NCBI GenBank assembly: GCA_047975005.1
Contig: JBKECW010000040.1
Coordinates: forward strand, 41,591 to 105,590
From: JBKEAJ01 sp047975005
GTDB taxonomy: Bacteria > Bacteroidota > Bacteroidia > Bacteroidales > Prolixibacteraceae
Direction of reading: 5' to 3'
DNA length: 64,000 nt
Shown here: positions 18,544-27,493 of the stretch, piece by piece
Position numbering within the stretch: the stretch's first letter is position 1
Layout of the letters: each line of letters opens with the position of its first letter
Position numbers and translations under genes: made by a program
Notes under the pieces: generated by a model
Told to the model about the DNA's origin: nothing
The model's input: the letters and a program-made list of their open reading frames with translations, nothing else
Database searches by the model: none

Positions 18544-19134
18544 ATGTTTAAAGATTTTAGTTTTCGCGAGGTATTGGCAGCATTTATGATATTGTTTGCC
18601 GTTATAGACATTTTGGGTTCTGTGCCTATTGTTGTAGGGATAAAGCGTAGAGTAGGTAAGATTCAGGCATTTAGAGTGAGTGCTATTTCTTTTGCCTTGC
18701 TGTTATTGTTTCTATTTGTTGGCGAGGCATTTTTGAAATTCTATGGTATTGATGTATCGTCGTTTGCTATTGCGGGAGCCTTGATCTTATTTGTTTTGGC
18801 ACTAGAGATGATAATGGGCTGGGAGCTTTTTAAGTATGAGCTTCCCTCGGCGGCAGGGCTCGTTCCCTTGGCATTTCCTTTGATAGCAGGAGCAGCATCG
18901 TTCACTACTTTGTTGGCAATGCGTGCCGAGTATCATATGGTCAACATTGTTGTTGCTTTATTTCTTAATATGGTAGTAGTATTTATTGTGTTGAGGTCAA
19001 CATCTAAAATTGAACGTGTAGTTGGTGAGGCAGGTTTGTTTGTTTTAAAGAAATTTTTTGGAGTAATAGTTTTGGCAATATCTGTAAAGTTATTTCTTAA
19101 TAATTTGTTTGTCGCTCTGGCAAATCATCAATAA
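18544..19134 (+). CDS. MarC family integral membrane protein
   Basis: A 196-residue protein with six predicted membrane segments, the length and topology of MarC/YchE/YhgN proteins. Family features include VIDILGSVPIVVG near residue 21, the GALILFVLALEMIMG segment near 78-92 and the PLAFPLIAGAASFTTL segment near 107-122. The family was once linked to multiple antibiotic resistance in E. coli, but that role was withdrawn, so function is unknown. It is monocistronic. Confidence 0.85.
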   Translation: MFKDFSFREVLAAFMILFAVIDILGSVPIVVGIKRRVGKIQAFRVSAISFALLLLFLFVGEAFLKFYGIDVSSFAIAGALILFVLALEMIMGWELFKYELPSAAGLVPLAFPLIAGAASFTTLLAMRAEYHMVNIVVALFLNMVVVFIVLRSTSKIERVVGEAGLFVLKKFFGVIVLAISVKLFLNNLFVALANHQ

Positions 19135-19435
19135 TTATCTAATTGATTGGTAATGTGAGCTTTATTATCTAGGCGCAGAGTCGTTTTTATAAAAGGGCTA
19201 GTGTTTTCTTTAGTCTGAAAGTAAATTTTTTATTAAGTTTGCGAGTGTTTGTTGGGACTTGAACTAAGCGCAGTGTTTTGTTATATATGTGTGCTAGTTT
19301 ATTGTTCTGCTTGCAATTATATAGATGTTTGGGGTATAGTCCTCAGACATTAGCATATTGTTGTGTTTATGAACCTAAAAGAGGTATTGTTTTGTCACTT
19401 AGATATATAATGCCGATATTTTAAAAGACTTAAAG
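19135..19435. other. 301-base intergenic region, nothing recognised
   Basis: AT-rich sequence between marC and the phosphatase gene, same strand. I see no gene, no strong hairpin and no clear TAnnTTTG box. Confidence 0.4.
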
Positions 19436-19924
19436 ATGAAAATAAGAGTGTTGTTTGTTTGCCTTGGCAACATTTGCCGTTCGCCGGCAGCAGAGGGTTT
19501 GATGAGGCACTTTGTAAAAGGTGCAAATCTCGAGGATATTATATTTTGCGACTCCGCAGGAACTGCAGCATATCATAGTGGCGAGCGTGCTGATATTAGA
19601 ATGCGTAGACAAGCATCAGATAGAGGTTATAATCTGAATAGTATATCTAGAAAGATAAAAAGCCCCGATGATTTCTATAAATTTGACTATATTATCGGCA
19701 TGGACAACGAGAATATCTCCGATATAGAGAATGTCTGTCCAGACATAAATAGCATGAGTAAAATATATAAAATGGTTGACTTTTGTGAAGAGGGCAAATA
19801 TACAAAAGTCCCTGATCCATATTACGGAGGTGTAGAGGGTTTCGAGTTTGTTATAGATGTTCTCGAAGATGCTTGCAAGGGACTGCTCAAGCATCTTCGA
19901 GAGAAGTACAAATTGGAGCCGTAA
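19436..19924 (+). CDS. Low-molecular-weight protein-tyrosine phosphatase
   Basis: A 162-residue cytosolic phosphatase. The CX5RS loop is at residues 9-16 (CLGNICRS) and the general acid is Asp127 in PDPYYGG. Length and motif order match the Wzb/YwlE/eukaryotic LMW-PTP family. No tyrosine kinase or capsule genes are nearby, so its target is unknown. It converges on the exonuclease gene with only nine bases between stops. Confidence 0.93.
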   Translation: MKIRVLFVCLGNICRSPAAEGLMRHFVKGANLEDIIFCDSAGTAAYHSGERADIRMRRQASDRGYNLNSISRKIKSPDDFYKFDYIIGMDNENISDIENVCPDINSMSKIYKMVDFCEEGKYTKVPDPYYGGVEGFEFVIDVLEDACKGLLKHLREKYKLEP

Positions 19925-19933
19925 TTTGTGTGT

Positions 19934-20506
19934 TTACAGCAAAGTCTTTAGTTTTTGGTACAAAAGAAGAGAAATCCAAGCATCTGTGGCAGCATAGTTT
20001 GTTTGTCCTTCTGTGTACTTATCGCTATTCCAGTCTGTGAGCCTTTGTGCCTTTGAAACTCTTAGCCCGAGCTGGTTTGCCGCTAGCTTTCGTAAGCTGA
20101 GATACTCTAATCCGGCTTCTTGTGCCATGTGTTGTATGTCCTTAAATCCGCGAGGTTCGAAAGAGTTAATCTTCTTTAGTCCTTTGATGTCATCTCTTAC
20201 TGCTGCTCCCGATTTTAGGATATTGGGATTTGCCAATATTGCTTTCAATTCATCGGGTAGACCTAACTGTCGTAGTTTAAAAAGGAATACCTTGTCTTTT
20301 GTACCTAGCTGTAATAGCGCCATCTGATTTTTTATCCCTTTTTGGAACGATGGTTTCGATTCGGTATCAAAGCCGAGAATTGTCTGTTGATTTAGGTATT
20401 CGATTGATTGAATGTAATGTTCGTCCTCCTCTGTAATTGTATAAATGTCTCCTTCAAAGCGAGCTGCAGGAAGTTTCTGTATATCCTCTTTTGTTAATTC
20501 GTCCAT
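19934..20506 (-). CDS. 3'-5' exonuclease, DEDDy type
   Basis: A 190-residue RNase D/WRN-like exonuclease domain. Metal-binding residues are in ILGFDTESKP (Asp and Glu near residues 47-49), DDIKGL (near 105) and the DEDDy motif YAATDAW (near 171-177). There is no HRDC domain. It follows the DUF5063 gene by three bases, a pairing I recall from other Bacteroidota. Substrate (RNA or DNA) is not clear from sequence. Confidence 0.85.
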   Translation of the reverse strand: MDELTKEDIQKLPAARFEGDIYTITEEDEHYIQSIEYLNQQTILGFDTESKPSFQKGIKNQMALLQLGTKDKVFLFKLRQLGLPDELKAILANPNILKSGAAVRDDIKGLKKINSFEPRGFKDIQHMAQEAGLEYLSLRKLAANQLGLRVSKAQRLTDWNSDKYTEGQTNYAATDAWISLLLYQKLKTLL

Positions 20507-20509
20507 AAT

Positions 20510-21112
20510 TTACTTTCTAAACTGTTGCATAAAATCATCCCATTCTTCACTTTCGTTGGCTGTATTGTCTAAAATATCAAATACTGAACCGTCATGGCTC
20601 GTTAGGCTGTATGTTATTTGATGGATTGGACGTAATACGCTGACCAACTTTCTCCCCCAGTAATTTTTAAATGCATCAACGCAGCGATTTATAGATAACT
20701 CCATTACTAAATCGTTGCCTTCTCGATATTCATGAACAAAGTCTTTTATGTCCTGATAAATATCCAAAAGATGTTCTGAAACACTTGCAAAATACGGTTC
20801 AACACCGTCTTGGTATTCAAGGTCGATGTCAGTAAACCGATCGTGCTCACCGAGTACTCGCTCCAGACTTGCTTGTAGATTGTGGTATTCAGACTCGGTG
20901 AGGTAATGCCCTATATTCTCGTCTTCTGCATTACTTCTTTTCAACAAGCTACCCTTTATGTATAGCAAGGGAAGCAGGCGTTGCACTCGTTCTATAAGTA
21001 AGCTGTTGTCGACTGTCTCTGCTGATTCTATGCACTTGCAGTATTCGGCTGCAACAGTAACAAACTCAAGGATGTCGGTGCTGTATATAAAATCTTCTAT
21101 ATTATTGCTCAT
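20510..21112 (-). CDS. DUF5063 domain protein
   Basis: A 200-residue acidic, mostly helical cytosolic protein without cysteines in motifs or a membrane segment. The N-terminal IYSTDILEFVTVAAEYCK pattern and the SVFDILDN and DFMQQF end match the DUF5063 family as I remember it. No function is known. Its tight coupling to the 3'-5' exonuclease suggests a partner or regulator, but nothing in the sequence says more. Confidence 0.65.
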   Translation of the reverse strand: MSNNIEDFIYSTDILEFVTVAAEYCKCIESAETVDNSLLIERVQRLLPLLYIKGSLLKRSNAEDENIGHYLTESEYHNLQASLERVLGEHDRFTDIDLEYQDGVEPYFASVSEHLLDIYQDIKDFVHEYREGNDLVMELSINRCVDAFKNYWGRKLVSVLRPIHQITYSLTSHDGSVFDILDNTANESEEWDDFMQQFRK

Positions 21113-21136
21113 ATTTTATTTAAAACCGATGTCTTG

Positions 21137-22552
21137 TTATTTGCTTTCTGCGTCTGCAAAGAACTTGGCACGGTGTTGTTCAACATAGTTCATCATTGTT
21201 TTGATAACTTCTGGATGCTGCTCTGCAACATTGGTAGTTTCGTAAGGATCATTTTCCATGTCGAATAACGACAGGTCTATGTGTGCTTGCTTATATTTAC
21301 CAGGCATTCCGTCTTTGCCTTTTATCTCAGTCATGGTGCGGTAGTCGTGGGGTAGATGCAACTTCCATTTGCCGTCGCCACTCAATACCGCTTCAAAATA
21401 TTGATTGTTGGTGAAAGCATAGTATTCGTGTGGATTCTTTGCTCCTGCTTCATCTGCTATCAGTGGCCATACATTTTTGCCGTCAATCTCTGTCTTGGGA
21501 AGAGGAATATCTGCAACGTTGCAAAGTGTTGGTAGTAAGTCGATTGTCATAAGTGCGCTTGACGATTCTCGTCCGCCTTTTAGTTTTGCCGGATATTTTA
21601 TAATGGTGGCAGAACGTGTGCCTCCATCGAAAGTGGTGCCTTTGGCTTCACGGAACGGCGTTGTGCCGGCATGGTTGCCGTAGGCTGTCCAAGGACCATT
21701 GTCAGAAGAGAAAATAACAATGGTGTTTTCATCAAGACCATTGTCTTTCAGAGTTTTTTCTATTTCACCAACCGACCAGTCAAGCTCTAGCAATACGTCG
21801 CCGTATAAGCCCAAACCTGACTTGCCCTCAAACTCCGAGCTGCAAAAGATTGGAACATGGGGCATGGAGTGGGGAACATACAAAAAGAAAGGCTCGTCTT
21901 TATGTCTTTTAATGAAGTCTACGGCGTGTTCGGTGTACCACTTAGTAAGCATTTTTTGATCGTCGTAGTCTACATCCTCAATCGTAACTTTGCCGTTTTC
22001 CCAAAATTGCAAAGGGTATTTTCCCCAATATTCGGGGCTTTCGGGATGATGTTTCCACATATCATTGGAGTACATAAGTCCGCAACTCTCGCTAAAACCT
22101 CGTTTTGGAGGACGTGTGTCTTCTTGGTCGCCACAATGCCATTTTCCAAAGATTGCAGTTTTATATCCTGCCGCCTGAAACACTTCGCCCATAGTCGGAA
22201 ATTTTGGGTCGAGACCTCGCTCCTTCGGTCCATGCGCTCCAAATACTTTTGTGCGCCCAGGATAGCAGCCCGACATCAGTGCAGAACGCGACGATGAGCA
22301 TACCGCTTGCGGTACGTAGAAATCTCTGAACATAACTCCCTCTTTGGCTAATGCTGTAACATTGGGAGTTTGTAATTGTTCTGAGCCAAAGGGGGCAAAA
22401 TCCGAATATCCCGAATCATCCAGAAATATTATTACAACATTGGGTTTCTTTGGGTCTTCGGTTTTTGTTTGTTCTTTCTTCGGCTTTGAGCTACATCCGG
22501 CTAGTAGCACTAAAGTCAAAGTTGTGAGTAAGGTGTTTTTGATTAATCTCAT
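21137..22552 (-). CDS. Lipoprotein sulfatase (S1 family)
   Basis: A 471-residue arylsulfatase-type enzyme anchored as a lipoprotein (lipobox LLAGC, Cys20). The formylglycine site is CSSSR at 85-89, with Cys85 as the residue to be modified by an anaerobic sulfatase-maturating enzyme or FGE. The third position is Ser rather than the common Pro. The metal-binding FLDDSGYSDF (43-52) and a SSDNGPW block near 280 are present. It probably desulfates host or algal glycans. It is divergent from the 818-residue lipoprotein gene, which may act on the same substrate. Confidence 0.93.
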   Translation of the reverse strand: MRLIKNTLLTTLTLVLLAGCSSKPKKEQTKTEDPKKPNVVIIFLDDSGYSDFAPFGSEQLQTPNVTALAKEGVMFRDFYVPQAVCSSSRSALMSGCYPGRTKVFGAHGPKERGLDPKFPTMGEVFQAAGYKTAIFGKWHCGDQEDTRPPKRGFSESCGLMYSNDMWKHHPESPEYWGKYPLQFWENGKVTIEDVDYDDQKMLTKWYTEHAVDFIKRHKDEPFFLYVPHSMPHVPIFCSSEFEGKSGLGLYGDVLLELDWSVGEIEKTLKDNGLDENTIVIFSSDNGPWTAYGNHAGTTPFREAKGTTFDGGTRSATIIKYPAKLKGGRESSSALMTIDLLPTLCNVADIPLPKTEIDGKNVWPLIADEAGAKNPHEYYAFTNNQYFEAVLSGDGKWKLHLPHDYRTMTEIKGKDGMPGKYKQAHIDLSLFDMENDPYETTNVAEQHPEVIKTMMNYVEQHRAKFFADAESK

Positions 22553-22598
22553 CGGTTTGTTTTTTATACAATAGGTGGCTTCTATTTTTTTTTACCCC

Positions 22599-22630
22599 CA
22601 AATGTACAGATTTATGTTGATAATAACAAA
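22599..22630 (-). promoter_or_regulatory. Bacteroidota promoter for the sulfatase
   Basis: On the minus strand TTTG (22627-22630), 20 bp, TACATTTG (22599-22606). The predicted start gives a leader of about 40 bases. Confidence 0.65.
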
Positions 22631-22678
22631 ATTACTATCTTTACCGTTTTAAATGTTTCAAAAATATATTGTGAAATT

Positions 22679-25135
22679 ATGAAATTGGGTAGATTTATTA
22701 CAGTTCTGTTAATAAGCGCATTGATTGGTGCTACTTTTAGTTGTTCGGAAGGGAGCAAACAAGTTTACCAAACCAAAAACCTGGAAATGGCTTTCGATGC
22801 AAAGGGGAAACTTGTGGAGTTAAAAGATAAAATCAATAATAGCAACCTGCTGTTGACAGACATTGAGTCTTACCTGCTTTCGCTGAAAATAGACTCTGCA
22901 ATATATAGCCCCGAAAAGGCAGAATATTCGGAGGACGGACAAAAAATTAAGCTATACTTCAAAAACAATGTGCAGGTTGATGTTCAAACTCTGACGAACG
23001 ATACGCATTTGAATTTTGAAATTACTTCGGTGTCAAATGAGGATGGTATTGATGCCGTTATTTGGGGACCATACAATAACACTCTAGATAAAAGCATAGG
23101 CGAGGTAGTAGGCATCGCTCAGGGCGAAACTTTTACTTTCGGCTTGATGGCTTTAAATATTAAAACTCTTGGTGGTTACCCCTGGAATGATGATGATCAT
23201 CTGCCGCAAATGGATATTTTTAGTCAGTCGGATGTGGATAATATGGTAAAAGAAAAAGATACTCCAAACGTTCTTTATTCAGTAGAGGCTGCAAAACCAG
23301 TACACGGAGGAAGCTCCCTGCAAGCCTTTACTCGCAATCGGAGTAAGGATAGAGTAATAAAAAATTGGCATCATGATAAATATCTTGCTCCTGCATATCA
23401 GGATGGCGGGCTAGTGGGTTCTAAAGTAGCCCTTTACGGTTGTCTTAACGATAATGCCCTAAACACCATAGGAGAAATAGAACTTGCAGAAGGTCTTCCG
23501 CATCCTACTATCAACGGACAGTGGGTGAAAACATCGCCAATTATCAACTCTTCATATTTGATTATGGATTTTACGGAGGAGAATATTGACGAGTGTCTGC
23601 GTTACACAAAACTGTCAGGACTGAATTACCTTTATCATGGGCATCCCTTTAAGACTTGGGGGCATTTCCCTCTTATTAAAGAGCTGTTTCCTAATGGATA
23701 TGACGGAATGAAGGCTTGTGTGGAGAAAGCCGAAAAGGAAGGGGTACATATTGGTACTCATACTCTTAGTAATTTTATTCATACCAACGATGCTTATGTT
23801 ACTCCCGTTCCCGACAAACGACTAGCAAAGGTTGGATATTCAAAACTGACGAAAGCGATTGGAGCTAGCGATAAAGAAATTGAAATTGAATCGCCAGATT
23901 TTTTTGTTCTGTCAGGAAGAAATAATCTGCATAGTGCTGTAATAGGAGATGAGATTGTAAGATACGGAACCATCAGTGAAACAGCTCCTTGGAAATTATT
24001 GGATTGTCAGCGTGGAGCTTATGGAACAACGGCAAGTGCACACAATCAGAATGATACTATCGGAAAGCTGACAGACCACGGCTATAAAGTGTTTCTTGGC
24101 GATGCTGACCTAGATAAAGAAATTGCCGAGAAGATTGCCGACTTTATGAACTACACAGGAGTTCGTATGCTCGATTTCGACGGACTTGAAGGAGCATCGT
24201 CGACTGCTATGGGAAATTACGGCGAAGCATTGATGGTTGAGCAATGGTACAATCGTTTGGACGATAACTTGAAGAGTCATTTCCTTATGGGAGCAAGTCG
24301 CCCGGGGCATTATATCTGGCACATATACTCCCGTATGAACTGGGGCGAGCCTTGGTATGCAGGCTTCCGCGAGAGTCAAACAGAATATCGATTGTTTAAT
24401 CAGAAGTTCTATAAGCGCAACTTGATGCCCGGTATGCTGGGATGGTTTAACCTTACTCCAAACCTGCCCATCGAGGATGTTGAATGGCTTATGGCACGCT
24501 CTGCCGGATACGATGCTGGTTTTGCCTTTGTCGCAGGATTGAGAAGCCTGAAAGCAAATGGGAACTCAGAGCAAATATTACAAATATTAAACACTTGGGA
24601 AACCGCCAGATTGGCAGGGAAGTTTACAGAAAAACAAAAAGAATTGATGAGAGATATCTCAACAGAGTTTAGGTTGACAGAAAATGATGATAAGTCGCTG
24701 ACTCTTACACGTATATATGCGCATAAATTTAAGCACGAAAACAAAGTGCGCCAGCCCGGAGAACCATTATATTCTACATTTACATTTGAAAATAACAATG
24801 ATAAGCAATCCTTGGGCATGATAATTACAGCTCATAACGCAGATATATCAGGGATAAAAATTGAAATCAATAATTACAAAAATATTAATTTCCCTATTAC
24901 ATTGAAAAAGGGGCAACACATAAGAATATCTGAAAGTAAACAAGCTGTAGTGTACGATCAAAGTTGGAATCGCCTACAAACTATTGATATTCCCGAGTCA
25001 GCAAATATAATTAATAAAGGAGCACAGTCCATAACATTCGATTGTAGTTTTAGCAATGCCGCCGATGGTGCTAGTGCAAACGTGGAGTTTGTTGTTATGG
25101 GCGAAAAAGAGAAAGTGGGTGTAACAATGGAGTGA
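22679..25135 (+). CDS. Large secreted lipoprotein, putative glycoside hydrolase of unassigned family
   Basis: An 818-residue exported protein with a lipoprotein signal (lipobox near TFSC, Cys22). Residues about 30-270 look like a beta-sandwich. A likely TIM barrel follows (about 290-650), with histidine- and tryptophan-rich loops (YHGHPFKTWGHFP, HIGTHTLSNFIH), RMLDFDGLEG near 500, and GASRPGHYIWH near 540. A beta-rich tail ends the protein. The acidic DFDGLEG strand end is what a retaining alpha-glycosidase barrel would show, but I cannot name a CAZy family. It is divergent from a sulfatase, which supports action on a sulfated glycan. Candidate -7 box TATCTTTA at 22636-22643. Confidence 0.6.
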   Translation: MKLGRFITVLLISALIGATFSCSEGSKQVYQTKNLEMAFDAKGKLVELKDKINNSNLLLTDIESYLLSLKIDSAIYSPEKAEYSEDGQKIKLYFKNNVQVDVQTLTNDTHLNFEITSVSNEDGIDAVIWGPYNNTLDKSIGEVVGIAQGETFTFGLMALNIKTLGGYPWNDDDHLPQMDIFSQSDVDNMVKEKDTPNVLYSVEAAKPVHGGSSLQAFTRNRSKDRVIKNWHHDKYLAPAYQDGGLVGSKVALYGCLNDNALNTIGEIELAEGLPHPTINGQWVKTSPIINSSYLIMDFTEENIDECLRYTKLSGLNYLYHGHPFKTWGHFPLIKELFPNGYDGMKACVEKAEKEGVHIGTHTLSNFIHTNDAYVTPVPDKRLAKVGYSKLTKAIGASDKEIEIESPDFFVLSGRNNLHSAVIGDEIVRYGTISETAPWKLLDCQRGAYGTTASAHNQNDTIGKLTDHGYKVFLGDADLDKEIAEKIADFMNYTGVRMLDFDGLEGASSTAMGNYGEALMVEQWYNRLDDNLKSHFLMGASRPGHYIWHIYSRMNWGEPWYAGFRESQTEYRLFNQKFYKRNLMPGMLGWFNLTPNLPIEDVEWLMARSAGYDAGFAFVAGLRSLKANGNSEQILQILNTWETARLAGKFTEKQKELMRDISTEFRLTENDDKSLTLTRIYAHKFKHENKVRQPGEPLYSTFTFENNNDKQSLGMIITAHNADISGIKIEINNYKNINFPITLKKGQHIRISESKQAVVYDQSWNRLQTIDIPESANIINKGAQSITFDCSFSNAADGASANVEFVVMGEKEKVGVTME

Positions 25136-25516
25136 ATATGAGAGCTAAATATTGTCTCATATTATTCATTTTATTGTAGCTTATGTTCAAGGGAAACCTT
25201 CGTATAGTGTTAAGTGCCTGCTTTATGCAGGCACTTTCTGTATAGTGTCGTGTGATAGATAGTCCGTTATGAGTCTAAAATAAAATGCGATTTGTACTTT
25301 TTTTTGTACAAGGTGTAACGAGACTAATCAAGAATGTATAAACAGATAGAGTGTTTCGGATTGAATAAATCCCTCGTTGCAAGTAGTCGTTTTGGTTGTG
25401 CTAAGGTCTGAGGATAATATGTTTTCGAAAAAAAAAGGCATGTTTTTTGTTTCGTGAACATTTGACTTTTGAACAGAAGCGGGTTTATGTATGAAGAATA
25501 CTGTAAAATATAAATA
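25136..25516. other. 381-base intergenic region with terminator and palindromes
   Basis: Holds the terminator at 25212-25236, direct repeats TATAGTGT flanking it (25203-25210 and 25241-25248) and an inverted repeat TTGTAC-T8-GTACAA at 25292-25311. No gene is seen. Confidence 0.5.
25212..25240 (+). terminator. Intrinsic terminator
   Basis: AAGTGCCTGC (25212-25221), loop TTTAT, GCAGGCACTT (25227-25236), then TCTG. A 10-bp perfect stem that probably ends the 818-residue lipoprotein transcript. Confidence 0.75.
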
Positions 25517-26398
25517 ATGCCTATTGTTTGGCAGTTATCGGTTCTTGGGCTGACAAATTGGCGAACACTCGTGACAGGAGTGGTGCTGAAACGTGTGCCA
25601 TACCTTTATGATAAGAAAGTAAATTGGCAGAAGAATTTCTCAAATGTATGCCGTTCTTACTTCACAAGAGCCTATGCTAATCGAGAGCTTGTCGTTCTTG
25701 TGGGAGAAAACCAAATAAGAGTTCGTACAGATAGTAGAGGCGGTTTTAGACTTGTATTGGATGAGCCGTATAGTGCAGAAATAAACATTGCTCTCTCCAA
25801 TAACAATGTACCATTGCAAGTGATTCATAATTGTTCTATGAGCTTTCCCATGTCGGATAGTTCTGTTGGATTAATATCAGATATTGATGATACCGTTATA
25901 GTATCGCATACCGCAACTCTTCTTAAGCGTCTTTGGTCTGTGATATTTACAACTCCACATCAAAGGGGTGTTGTAGAATTTACAAAGAAGGTCTTTGAGG
26001 AGGCGCAAGAACGAGGCGCCTATTTTTTTTATATTTCAAGAAGTGAAGCCAACCTATTAGGAGCTATATTGGAAATAATAAGGTGCAATGCATTGCCTGA
26101 TGGTATGATGTTGCTTACTCCTTATTTGAGTTTCCTTAGGCTTTTTAATCCCCAAAAGGGGATAAGCTCCAAACTGAGCAACATAATATTTATAATTGAA
26201 AATACGGATATTGACAGTTTCGTATTGTTTGGGGATGATAGTCAGAGAGATGTACTAATATATACAGATGTAGTGCGTATGTATCCAGATAAGATACGAG
26301 AAGTATATATCAGAAAGACAAGATCATTCATCTCTGCTAGGCGCAAGCGAATGATGAGCGATTTGATGTCTTTGGGAGTGCCAGTAATATACTTTTAG
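25517..26398 (+). CDS. APP1-type phosphatidate phosphatase (DUF2183)
   Basis: A 293-residue protein with the HAD-like phosphatase motif DIDDT (residues 119-123, in LISDIDDTVIVSH) and the family pattern FFYISRSEANL near 174, equivalent to the YVSNSP region of yeast App1. An FGDDSQRD block near 247 supplies the last acidic motif. App1 relatives dephosphorylate phosphatidate to diacylglycerol. The next gene is a diacylglycerol-kinase family member, so the pair could run the two directions of one lipid cycle. Confidence 0.8.
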   Translation: MPIVWQLSVLGLTNWRTLVTGVVLKRVPYLYDKKVNWQKNFSNVCRSYFTRAYANRELVVLVGENQIRVRTDSRGGFRLVLDEPYSAEINIALSNNNVPLQVIHNCSMSFPMSDSSVGLISDIDDTVIVSHTATLLKRLWSVIFTTPHQRGVVEFTKKVFEEAQERGAYFFYISRSEANLLGAILEIIRCNALPDGMMLLTPYLSFLRLFNPQKGISSKLSNIIFIIENTDIDSFVLFGDDSQRDVLIYTDVVRMYPDKIREVYIRKTRSFISARRKRMMSDLMSLGVPVIYF

Positions 26399-26482
26399 AA
26401 CGAATGACGATGAGTCAGAAATAGAATATGCATATTATTTTGGAATAGAATTTATAAATCAGAATGAGATAAATACATAGAG

Positions 26483-27415
26483 ATGAACAATAATCCTATA
26501 AGACTTTTATTTGTGGTAAATCCTATATCAGGAGGCATCGACAAAGAGCCATTTCTTAATAAAGCAGGAACACTTTGTTATAAGTATGGCATAGATTACC
26601 TAGTGTTTAGAACCTCGGGGAGTAATGATCAATCTGCTTTGTGTAAAGTGCTTGAGGAGTACAAACCTGATAAAGTTGCTTCGATTGGAGGGGATGGTAC
26701 GGCATTGTTCACAGCCTTGGCGCTACTTGATTTTAATATCCCGATGGGGATTATTCCTATGGGTTCTGCCAATGGAATGGCTGCAGAGCTTAGCGTAAAT
26801 ATGAATCCTATGAGTGCGCTGAAGGACATTGTCATGTCTGGGGTTATAGGATGTTTAGACCTCTTGGTCGTAAACGATAAATATTATTCAATACATATAG
26901 GAGATGTGGGCGTCAACGCTCAGATTGTTCATGCGTACGACAAGGATGACAACCGAGGGTTGATAACATACGCAAAATATTTAATAGAAGAACTTTCAAA
27001 GATGGAGCCATTTGATATTCGCGTGGAGGCAAACGGGGAGACAATAAACGAGACGGGAGTTATGGTGGCAATCTGTAACTCTCGGAAATATGGAACTGGA
27101 GTGCCTTTGAATGTCTGCGGAAACCCGATGGATGGGAAATTCGAACTTGTGATAGTGAAGAAGATAGATACAACCGTTTTGATATCGGCAGGCTTGTCTC
27201 GATTTAACGAGAGTTTTAGAGATAATGTAAACGAGCAGGTGATTAGTACCAATAAAGCGAGAATAGAATTTTCAGAAGAGAGGCTTCTGCAACTTGACGG
27301 GGAAGTTATAGGTAATTTTAAAGAGCTAGATGTAAATGTGTTAGAAGGTGCAATAAAGCTAATAACAAACAATGATAATCCGTATGTCAGAGGCAAAAAA
27401 CACCTTGATAGGTGA
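26483..27415 (+). CDS. Diacylglycerol kinase family lipid kinase
   Basis: A 310-residue soluble lipid kinase of the DagK/YegS type. It has FVVNPISGG near residue 10, the nucleotide-binding GGDGT near 73-77, PMGSANGMA near 91-99, and a C-terminal LQLDGEVI near 276. Members phosphorylate diacylglycerol or related lipids. It lies 84 bases after the APP1-type phosphatase on the same strand, with a strong terminator downstream. Confidence 0.88.
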   Translation: MNNNPIRLLFVVNPISGGIDKEPFLNKAGTLCYKYGIDYLVFRTSGSNDQSALCKVLEEYKPDKVASIGGDGTALFTALALLDFNIPMGIIPMGSANGMAAELSVNMNPMSALKDIVMSGVIGCLDLLVVNDKYYSIHIGDVGVNAQIVHAYDKDDNRGLITYAKYLIEELSKMEPFDIRVEANGETINETGVMVAICNSRKYGTGVPLNVCGNPMDGKFELVIVKKIDTTVLISAGLSRFNESFRDNVNEQVISTNKARIEFSEERLLQLDGEVIGNFKELDVNVLEGAIKLITNNDNPYVRGKKHLDR

Positions 27416-27437
27416 ACTGAGCGATAGTCTGTTTCAA

Positions 27438-27480
27438 AAAAAAAGAGGGGTGCTCTTTAGGAGCAGACCCCTCTTTTTTT
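27438..27480. terminator. Bidirectional intrinsic terminator
   Basis: Arms AAAAAAAGAGGGGT (27438-27451) and ACCCCTCTTTTTTT (27467-27480) enclose a smaller hairpin. It separates the convergent lipid kinase and Omp85-like genes. Confidence 0.9.
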
Positions 27481-27493
27481 GAGATTATTAAGA

